The notes under the pieces are model-generated. The model saw nothing but the letters and a program-made list of their open reading frames with translations, ran no database searches and had not been told where the DNA came from. From Pirellulaceae bacterium (GTDB lineage Bacteria > Planctomycetota > Planctomycetia > Pirellulales > Pirellulaceae): 39,834 nt of DNA. Below, one piece after another: positions 1 to 7,000 of this stretch (positions are counted from its first letter, which is position 1; each line of letters opens with the position of its first letter). Location: contig JAQWSU010000001.1 of assembly GCA_029243025.1 (NCBI GenBank), positions 1 through 39,834 of the forward strand, written 5' to 3'. The position numbers were made by a program, and so were the translations under genes.

Positions 1-1
1 C

Positions 2-1516
2 AGCGGTTTGTTCTTTCCTATCGAAAAAGAAGATGAGCTATGGGCTAAGCATGAGCGATCCTTCTTGCTCTCATTGCCGGACGCGCCGTCCGGATTAGCC
101 ACCCGAACAGCCAGAGATGTACCATTTAATGAAATTAAATCGCTTAGAGTCAAAATCAGCGACCTGAAGAAGATCCAACGGCTGAAACAACACACGTCAG
201 CCGCACACCGACGCGAAGCCGTTCGCGAAATTATTGATGGGTGCACAGACGACGACTTCGATCTCCAGTTAAAGGAGGCGGTCAAAGACTTATATCTTGA
301 AACCGAGACCAGCAACGACAAATGGAATACCCAAGTCCAATCAGTCTACAAGAAACTAGAAGATATCGTTTCAAACACCGTATCGAAATGGCGAAAACTA
401 ACACGAAAAAGATCTGTAGGCGGTCGTGCATACAACCCCCAAAAGTCATTCTGGTCGATTGCCTATTTGGAGGAAGTGAGACGGTTACTGAAAAGTTGGA
501 GCTTCCGCGCTCGTGAAGCCCGCCAAGTCAATCGAGCAAATCGACAATCCCAAGGTGTGTTCGCTTCCCGCCTCCTAGACCATATCAACAACTTGAAACG
601 CGATAGGGTGAAAACTGGAGCAGACTTAGTTATCCAGGCGGCGAGGGGGTATGTGCCGTCCGAATCAGAAGGCTGGGAAGAGAAACATCGTCCTTGCCAC
701 GTCCTGTTGTTTGAAGACTTGTTGCGATACCGATTTGCACAAGACCGGTCAAAGAAAGAGAACAATCGCCTTATGAAATGGTGTCATCGGGAAATTCGCC
801 ACGAGACAGAAATGCAGGCAGAAATTTACGACATTAGGGTCAGCGACATCGAAGCAGGCTTCAGTAGCCAGTATCACGGTGCGTCTGGAGCCGTCGGCTG
901 CCGAACGATAGTTCTTACCGACGATCTTATTGACCGACAAAAATCAACTATTGAAAAAATGGGGAAAGAACTCTCGCTGAAGGTTTTGAAAAATGGCGTG
1001 CGAATACCATGGTACGGCGGTCCCGATTTCACAACACTTAATGCAGCTGGTAACGCAATCAGCACACACGCAGATATCAACGCTGCACAAATGCTTCAAA
1101 GAAGGTTCTGGCATTTAAGTGGCGAAGCTTACCGTATACGCGTGGTGGAGGTGGAGGTGGATGGCCAAAAGTACTTGTACCCATCCAGCAAAGGGAAACG
1201 AGTCTTGGGGGCCCTGAAAGCAATCACAAAAACAGAAAACGGGTATTCACGATTCCATAAAGCGGACGGTGACTTCTACCAGATAGAATCAATCAAAAAA
1301 ACACAATGGGAACATGATATAAAAGGACAGGAGAACAAGGCTGAGGCGAGTGAAGATGACGATCTGGCCGTGGTGGAATTCCTGGCAAAGAACGAAGCTG
1401 TCTTATTTCGAGACCCATCCGGTCACATTCACCCAAAGAATGAGTGGTACAAACAAAAGGATTTTTGGCGAGAGACTAGAGCAAAAATCGGACGTGCTCT
1501 CCAGCCCCCAAGTTGA
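2..1516 (+). CDS. cas12b: Cas12b (C2c1) type V-B CRISPR effector, C-terminal half (5' end outside window)
   Basis: RNA-guided DNA endonuclease, partial. The frame is open to the first base; the TTG at 8 is internal, not a start. Numbering from 8, the order fits the second half of Cas12b: an FFPI...HERS.LL.LP stretch just after where RuvC-I should lie (residues 2-25), a helical middle with LKSWSF (about 162-167), the RuvC-II block LLFEDLLRYRF with catalytic Glu236, then ENNRLMKWCHREI, the block FSSQYHGASGAVGCR, and RuvC-III HADINAAQ with Asp356. The tail FRDPSGHIHPKNEWYKQKDF matches the end of known Cas12b proteins. RuvC-II to the C-terminus is about 267 residues, close to my recollection of Alicyclobacillus Cas12b (about 1129 aa in total). 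Both visible catalytic acids are intact. RuvC-I, the PAM-reading half and any cas4/1/2 genes must lie upstream. The recognition is by recalled motifs, not alignment. Confidence 0.9.
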   Translation, partial: SGLFFPIEKEDELWAKHERSFLLSLPDAPSGLATRTARDVPFNEIKSLRVKISDLKKIQRLKQHTSAAHRREAVREIIDGCTDDDFDLQLKEAVKDLYLETETSNDKWNTQVQSVYKKLEDIVSNTVSKWRKLTRKRSVGGRAYNPQKSFWSIAYLEEVRRLLKSWSFRAREARQVNRANRQSQGVFASRLLDHINNLKRDRVKTGADLVIQAARGYVPSESEGWEEKHRPCHVLLFEDLLRYRFAQDRSKKENNRLMKWCHREIRHETEMQAEIYDIRVSDIEAGFSSQYHGASGAVGCRTIVLTDDLIDRQKSTIEKMGKELSLKVLKNGVRIPWYGGPDFTTLNAAGNAISTHADINAAQMLQRRFWHLSGEAYRIRVVEVEVDGQKYLYPSSKGKRVLGALKAITKTENGYSRFHKADGDFYQIESIKKTQWEHDIKGQENKAEASEDDDLAVVEFLAKNEAVLFRDPSGHIHPKNEWYKQKDFWRETRAKIGRALQPPS

Positions 1517-1538
1517 CATCCCACTGGGCCGAAGTTAA

Positions 1539-1645
1539 GTTCTGTAGCGAGAGTCTATAGGGTTCTCAACTACCAGCAGGAAGTGCCCCGTAGTGGCCTA
1601 CTATACAGTCACTTACCACCTCTGGGATTTTTTCAGTTCGTTTTT
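1539..1645 (+). ncRNA. Candidate type V-B tracrRNA
   Basis: This lies between cas12b and the candidate repeat, the usual place for a type V-B tracrRNA. It opens with GTTCTGT, like some known Cas12b tracrRNAs. A short stem ACTAC/GTAGT (1569-1573 with 1590-1594) presents a loop containing AAGTGCC (1581-1587); GTGCC can pair with the GGCAC that ends the candidate repeat, as in known Cas12b guide RNAs. TTTTCAG (1630-1636) can pair with CTGAAAG (1873-1879) in the repeat, with one G-U pair, as an anti-repeat. The pairings are seen in the sequence. The role is inferred and the ends are approximate; no promoter or terminator was identified. Confidence 0.45.
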
Positions 1646-1663
1646 CAAATGCCGTTCGTGGCT

Positions 1664-1704
1664 GCGAGAAGTTAGGCGCCCGCAAATTGACCGGGCCCTC
1701 TCGC
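1664..1704. other. Nested hairpin in the cas12b downstream region
   Basis: Outer arms GCGAGA (1664-1669) and TCTCGC (1699-1704) enclose an inner stem GCCCG/CGGGC (1678-1682 with 1692-1696) with a nine-base loop. An alternative pairing CGCAAAT/ATTTGCG also exists. There is no T-run, so it is not a clear intrinsic terminator. It may be an RNA 3' structure or array leader element. The remaining sequence between 1705 and 1852 shows nothing I recognise; this stretch would be the array leader. Confidence 0.35.
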
Positions 1705-1852
1705 ATTTGCGATAACTGACTTAGAGAGTATGACTTGCGTTTCGAATGGAATAGTTAATTGCGACAGTGAGCCGGCTTTTCCGGACCTGGCCAGTGAGGT
1801 TCTCGCAAGGTGCACCCTAAAGCGTTACCGCTGTGGACATTACACTCACAGG

Positions 1853-1961
1853 GTCACATTGGCTAAAACGTTCTGAAAGCATTGGCACCGATCTTATGCT
1901 TCATCGCAATCGCCTTCAGATCCGGGTCACATTGCCTTGATGTTGACTTCGAGCAACTGAA
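1853..1961 (+). CRISPR. Candidate minimal type V-B CRISPR array: one repeat, one spacer, one degenerate repeat
   Basis: The 36-nt unit at 1853-1888 starts GTCACATTGG and ends AAAGCATTGGCAC. Known Cas12b repeats are 36 nt, often start GTC and end in GGCAC or AGCAC. A 37-nt spacer (1889-1925) follows. At 1926, exactly 73 nt from the first repeat start, GTCACATTG recurs, and the shared string GGGTCACATTG is 11 nt long. The second copy then diverges, as terminal repeats often do at their 3' end. No further copy lies 73 nt upstream or downstream. The orientation agrees with cas12b. One good repeat is thin evidence, so this rests on length, end sequence, spacing, position and pairing with the candidate tracrRNA. 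Confidence 0.5.
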
Positions 1962-2163
1962 GGACCTGTGGTCTTGTTCTGGGGAGGCAAAAGATCTGGC
2001 CTTCGATCTTGAATACGAGACAGTAACCGGTGCTTCTCGCATTTTCCAGAACTTGTACAACCATCGTCTAGACGAGAAGTGGTACGTCAACCACGGTCGA
2101 GCCGACAACTACGGCAAGGACGCATACAACTTGGCCATGCGTCTGCATCGCTATCTGAACTGA
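1867..2163 (+). CDS. Small orphan reading frame, possibly a 5'-truncated gene
   Basis: The frame is open from a TAA at 1864 to the stop at 2161-2163. Its C-terminal two thirds (EAKDLAFDLEYETV..., then RLDEKWYVNHGRADNYGKDA) look like genuine protein and it ends in front of a strong terminator. No family is recognised. The only plausible start is TTG at 1882, which lies inside the candidate CRISPR repeat and has no good ribosome binding site; there is no ATG until near the C-terminus. Either it is a small gene with a poor start, or the remnant of a gene whose 5' end was replaced when the array or island formed. The opposite strand (1863-2108) is also open but looks less protein-like overall. 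Confidence 0.4.
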   Translation, partial: NVLKALAPILCFIAIAFRSGSHCLDVDFEQLKDLWSCSGEAKDLAFDLEYETVTGASRIFQNLYNHRLDEKWYVNHGRADNYGKDAYNLAMRLHRYLN

Positions 2164-2183
2164 CTCGCAGCACCGGGGGCCCG

Positions 2184-2232
2184 GCTAGCCCCCCAACCGA
2201 GCTAGCTCTATCAGGGGGCTAGCTTTTCTTTT
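2184..2232 (+). terminator. Rho-independent terminator
   Basis: Perfect 10-bp inverted repeat GCTAGCCCCC (2184-2193) / GGGGGCTAGC (2214-2223), followed at once by TTTTCTTTTT. The loop itself contains the self-complementary GAGCTAGCTC. It would end transcription coming from cas12b, the array or the small frame before the integrase. Confidence 0.85.
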
Positions 2233-2285
2233 TCTATCTTTCAGACGATAACGAATTCGAAGGTACGCACACACAGGGGAAACAA

Positions 2286-3401
2286 ATGATCCGACAACAA
2301 GTTCCAGATACAATGACTACCGCATCTCTAGCTGTCCGCCAGAATGGGATGTATCAGGTCCGTTGGGTTGATCAACGCACTGGCAAACAGAGACGACTGT
2401 CCGCCAAGACCCGTAAGCTCAACGAAGCTAAGAGGTTTCTGACAGAGTGCCAGTACAAACTTGATCTGGACATCGATCCTGCTCATGTTGGCACCATAGG
2501 CCATAGTGAGATGCCGTGGAACGACTTCTTCGAAGAATGGATGCGGCTGAAGCTGTCTACCTTCACTCACCGTAACCAACAAACTGAGTTGAGCAGAATC
2601 GCAATAGCGACATCAATCATCAGGCCGCCAACCTTAGTGTTCATGTCCAAGCGGAAGACGCTAATCCAGCTGGCCGACGAACTGGCGGCAACCAGAACGC
2701 CAGTTACAGCCCGCAGCTATATGAGAAGCGTTGTTTCAATGCTCAACTGGGGATTCCACAGATCGTATCTCGATGCGAAGGTCTCAGCTGTTCCGATCAA
2801 GGTGCCAACACCAGACAAGGGTCGACCGCTAAGCGAAGATGAGCAAGAGTTGTACATAGCAACAGCTCGGGAGGTCTGCAGCCAAGATCCTGCTGGGTGG
2901 GAGCACCTCATTCGCGGGCTGCTTGCAAGTGGACTCCGTCTCGGCGAATCAATGTCTCTATCCTACGATCGTGGTGCTGACATCCGAATCGATGGGGATA
3001 GCATACGGTTCAGTGGCAGAGTACAGAAAAACAAACGCCTGCAAATCATCCCCATGCTGCCGGCCATGATCAAGCTGCTCAATCCCGAAGGGAAAGGCTT
3101 TGTATTCAATCCGCTGAACCGTCGTGGTCATCGTTGTGCACCTGGAACCGTTCAGAACTGGCTCGCTCGCATTGGGAAAGAATCAGGCATCGAAGTAAAT
3201 GACCGAGGTAGATTTGTTTCCGCACATGATTTGCGTCGGACCTACGCTCAGTCCTTAGCATCGGCAGGCGTGGCAGTTCATGATGTCCAATTCGTGATGC
3301 GTCATGCGTCAATCAAAACGACCCAAGAGTACTACTTACGACCGGATTCAGAGGTTGTTGGAAGCCGAATCAGGGAACAGTTAGGGAACACCCGAAGCTA
3401 A
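2286..3401 (+). CDS. Tyrosine recombinase / phage-type integrase
   Basis: Site-specific recombinase of 371 aa, a usual length for island integrases. It has an N-terminal arm-binding-like part (to about residue 70), a SAM-like core-binding domain (about 75-165) and a catalytic domain (about 180-365). The catalytic set is complete: Arg218 in SGLRLGE, Lys250 in QKNKR, His314 and Arg317 in HDLRRTY, His340 in MRHASIKTTQ, and the nucleophile Tyr349 or Tyr350 in EYY. The ATG at 2286 is preceded by AGGGGA at good spacing. It has its own transcription unit behind the 2184-2232 terminator. It probably mobilised or bounds the island carrying the type V-B locus. No att site or tRNA gene could be found in the window. 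Confidence 0.92.
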   Translation: MIRQQVPDTMTTASLAVRQNGMYQVRWVDQRTGKQRRLSAKTRKLNEAKRFLTECQYKLDLDIDPAHVGTIGHSEMPWNDFFEEWMRLKLSTFTHRNQQTELSRIAIATSIIRPPTLVFMSKRKTLIQLADELAATRTPVTARSYMRSVVSMLNWGFHRSYLDAKVSAVPIKVPTPDKGRPLSEDEQELYIATAREVCSQDPAGWEHLIRGLLASGLRLGESMSLSYDRGADIRIDGDSIRFSGRVQKNKRLQIIPMLPAMIKLLNPEGKGFVFNPLNRRGHRCAPGTVQNWLARIGKESGIEVNDRGRFVSAHDLRRTYAQSLASAGVAVHDVQFVMRHASIKTTQEYYLRPDSEVVGSRIREQLGNTRS

Positions 3402-3478
3402 AACAGCTTGACCATTGCGTTTATGTTATGATCATCAGTCATGCAACGCTGGCGACTGAATTTTGTGACAGGAGACGC

Positions 3479-3670
3479 ATGCTGGGAAGCAGATACCGAA
3501 CGAGAAAGCACAAACACCAAACGGCAGGGAACAGACAAATCAGCAAATGGTCACAGAAGAATCACTCACCAGTTCGCGCTGAGCAAGGAAGCCTGTTGAT
3601 GTGGTCATCAGTCAATGATCTTGCATCCCTTGTGTCCAACGAACAGTCGTTTTACAGCGGTCACCGCTAA
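3479..3670 (+). CDS. Hypothetical small protein (63 aa)
   Basis: ATG at 3479 has a good AGGAG site five bases upstream and reads 63 codons. The product is basic, with no recognised domain, signal or membrane segment. The composition is not clearly that of a real protein, so the binding site is the main support. The 10-mer TCATCAGTCA occurs at 3432-3441 and 3605-3614; it could be an integrase arm site or chance. Confidence 0.25.
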   Translation: MLGSRYRTRKHKHQTAGNRQISKWSQKNHSPVRAEQGSLLMWSSVNDLASLVSNEQSFYSGHR

Positions 3671-3679
3671 ATCAAAAAC

Positions 3680-3970
3680 ATGCTCTTTCGCAACCGAGAA
3701 TCGACCAAGTTAAAACGCACCAAGCCACACTTCGAAGAACTCAACTTATGGCGAGTTCTGGCTGTGGCACCCGATCTCTCCATCACCGAACTGATGGCTG
3801 CCAAGGATCGTGGGTTGATTGATCAAAACGGAAATACGCCCGACGAGATCGAAATGTTAAATAATTCTGCCGACCAACGCTGCACAGGAAACAGCAATAA
3901 CCAGGCTATTTTTAATTGGAATTATTTTAATGCTGCGACTCCACGGACAGCGTCAACAGGCGTAAAATGA
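3680..3970 (+). CDS. Hypothetical protein (96 aa), uncertain
   Basis: An open frame whose middle (LWRVLAVAPDLSITELMAAK, then DRGLIDQNGNTPDEIEML) has a plausible helical protein composition. There is no clear ribosome binding site and no family is recognised. It ends just before the secreted multidomain gene. The 565 bases from 3402 to 3966 hold only this and the preceding weak frame; no RNA gene or att site is visible. Confidence 0.3.
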   Translation: MLFRNRESTKLKRTKPHFEELNLWRVLAVAPDLSITELMAAKDRGLIDQNGNTPDEIEMLNNSADQRCTGNSNNQAIFNWNYFNAATPRTASTGVK

Positions 3971-4023
3971 CAAGCAGACTCAAATCGTCGAGATTTTCAG
4001 CTGCGTCAAAACGGGATACCCTC

Positions 4024-7000
4024 ATGAAGCATAACCTCTTCACATGGACGATTCGCGTCATCGTGGCTCATCTGATATTGGTTGGGAACTTACCGGATGT
4101 CATCCAAGCCGACTCGCCGAATGCAAATCGATTGACTTACCTTGACGATTTCTGCAACCCCTATTGGCCCGGCTTGGACATGCCCAAGTTGATCACCCCT
4201 CAATGGGTCGGCGATAAAAATGTCGAGTGCGTGGTCACCATTGGTATCGACGACATGCGAGACCCGGCACCTTACGAGTCGTATTTACGTCCAATCCTCG
4301 AACGACTCAAACAGGTTGATGGGCGCGCGCCGGCCAGCATTCTGACCAACAGCATCAACCCTGAACACCCGCAGCTTGCGACTTGGCTCGAAGAAGGTCT
4401 CTCTCTCGAAACGCACACAGCCGATCATCCTTGCCCTTGCCTGCAGGGCGGTCGTTTCGAAACGGCCAAAAGCACCTATGATCGGTGCGTCGACCAGCTC
4501 GCCTCTGTGCCGGGCAATCACCCGGTAACGTTTCGCTTTCCTTGTATGGATTCGATGAATACCCCCAGCCCACGGGGCTTTGCGGAAATCATCAATCGCA
4601 TGACGCCGCAAGGAAATTTTTTACAGATGAGTAGCTCGGTCTGCCAACTGTTCACGCCGGATGATCCGGCTCTTCCCCGAGATCTGGTTTTCAATGAAGA
4701 CGGCCAGGATCGATTTGCTCGCTATCTGCCGTTCGCTTCTTTCGTCAATAAGATCGAGAACTATCCCTATCCCTACGTGATTGGACAAATCTGCTGGGAA
4801 TTCCCCTGCATGGTTCCGGATGACTGGCAAGGACAAAATCTGCAGGGTAATGCGAATCGCCAAACGGCTATCGACTATCAGGCCGCCATCGACGCTGCCG
4901 TCCATAAGCAGGGCGTCGCGAACCTGGTCTGCCATCCCAACGATTGGATCGGTAATCAGTTGCTCTTCAATGTTGTCGATGAGACGCTCAACAAACATGG
5001 CAAACGCGTCATTTTCCTCAATTTCCGTGAGGCGCTTGAACGAATCAACAAGAACCTCTTGTCGGGTCAAAGCATTCGAGCTGCGGACGGCGGCGATAAC
5101 GGCGTCCGAATACTCGACCTCAACAACGACGGCTATCTGGATGTTGTCATTGGCAATGATCAACTCCGGCAAACGCGGGTCTGGCTTCCGGAACAGCGTA
5201 AGTGGCTCGAGACTGAATTTCCTGCACAAAACATCAAAGGGACTGGCGAGCAGCGGTACGACGGGGGAGTGCGGTTTGGCATTTTCCGTGAAGACGGCGC
5301 CGCCAGCATGATGGTGCTTAATGAGTCGGAACGAGCAGTATGGCACTTTCACAATGATCGCTGGAAACGTGATGACGATATGCTGCAAGGTTTGGAGATT
5401 GACGGCCAGCCGATCTTGGTTGTCAACCAACAAGGTCGGGACCGTGGATTCCGCCTCCGCGACGCAGATGGTGACGGCTGCTGTGAAGTGATCGTTGGCA
5501 ATCCAGACCAACAGGAGATGCTGCGTTGGAACGCGGATGAAAAGATCTGGCAATCCACCGCGCCGCTGCCTGAGCCCATCGTCGATGCATTAGGACGTGA
5601 CGCCGGACTGCGATTTGTCGATCTTGATCGAGACGGACATGAAGACTTGCTATTCTCAAACGAACGCCGTTACGCAATCTACATCTATTCCGAGCAGGAC
5701 TTGGGTTGGACCAACCGCGTTCTGGCAGACTCACGTCGCAATGGCGAAGCGGTCCCCATGGTCGTGCGAAACGGAACGAATAACGGTGCCTGGTTTGCCA
5801 ACGACCACATGTGGATTCAGAACGAAGACACGAATCGATTATCTGACGGCGTCGACCGGCGTTCATTCGATCAATTGCTAGGTGATTTTCAGTCGCCCCC
5901 ACGGTCGCCATCTGATGGATTACGATCCCTCCGAACTCGACCCGGCTTTGAGGTCGAATTGGTCGCCGCGGAACCTCTGGTGAAAGATCCCATCGCCTTC
6001 GACTGGGGACCCGATGGACGCCTGTGGGTCGTCGAAATGGCCGACTATCCACTCGGGATCGCGGGCAAAGAAAGCGGGGGAGGGCGGATCCGTTTCCTTG
6101 AAGATACGGACGGTGACGGGCAATATGACAAGTCGACAATTTTTCTGGATGGTATTCCGTTCCCAACGGGTGTAATGCCTTGGCGCGATGGCGTGTTGAT
6201 CAGTGCGGCACCCGATATTTTCTTTGCTGCCGATACGGACGGCGACGGGCAAGCCGATCGACGCGAAATCCTTTACCACGGATTTATTGAAGGCAACCAA
6301 CAACATCGCGTGAACGGATTCGAATGGGGTCTCGACAACTGGGTTTATGTCGCCAATGGTGACAGTGGAGGCACCGTAACGTCGAAAAAAACAGGAACGA
6401 CGGTCGACATCAGTGGGCGGGATCTACGGATTCGACCCGACAGTGGGGTCATCGATCTGCAGTCTGGCTTCACACAATTTGGACGCCATCGCGACGACTG
6501 GGGCAACTGGTTCGGATGCAGCAACAGCTTACCTTTGAGACACTACGTCCTGGCTGACCATTATTTGAGACGGAATCCGCATGCGCGACCTCCGACACCA
6601 CATCGCGACATCGTCGTCACTGGAAATGCACAAGTGTTTCCCCTCTCTCGCATCCTCAGTCATTGGGAAGGCTACCGTTCGCCTGGCATTGGCGAACCGC
6701 ATCGTTTCACGTCGGCCTGCAGCACAATGCCCTACCGAGATCAACTATTCGGCCCGGATTTCTACCAAAACACCTACACGTGTGAACCGATCCATAATCT
6801 CGTCCATCGTCGCCGCCTCATTCAGACAGGTATCAGCTTTGCGAGTGAGCGGGACGACGACGAAACAAAAAGCGAGTTCCTGGCCTCGACTGACAGCTGG
6901 TTTCGTCCAACGATGGCAAAACCCGGCCCAGACGGTGCCCTCTGGATTGCTGATATGTATCGCTTGGTGATCGAGCACACCCAATACATCGACGACCAAC

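Noticed and set aside
1650-1852. Further CRISPR repeats upstream of 1853
   Set aside because: No second copy of the 36-nt unit at 73-nt or other regular spacing was found; GCGAGAAGTT at 1664 only loosely resembles another Cas12b repeat end.
1863-2108. 81-aa minus-strand frame over the candidate array
   Set aside because: Partly protein-like, but the plus-strand frame has better composition and a terminator in the right orientation.
3402-3966. tRNA gene or att site after the integrase
   Set aside because: No cloverleaf and no long direct repeat was found; only a 10-mer (TCATCAGTCA) occurs twice, which can be chance.
4621-5553. 310-aa open frame on the minus strand
   Set aside because: It is a shadow of the 1743-aa gene. 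The plus strand has clear NodB-like and FG-GAP motifs here; the minus product has no recognisable domain.
5423-6166. 247-aa open frame on the minus strand
   Set aside because: Arg/Pro/Ser-rich antisense of the propeller region, typical of shadow frames in GC-rich coding DNA.
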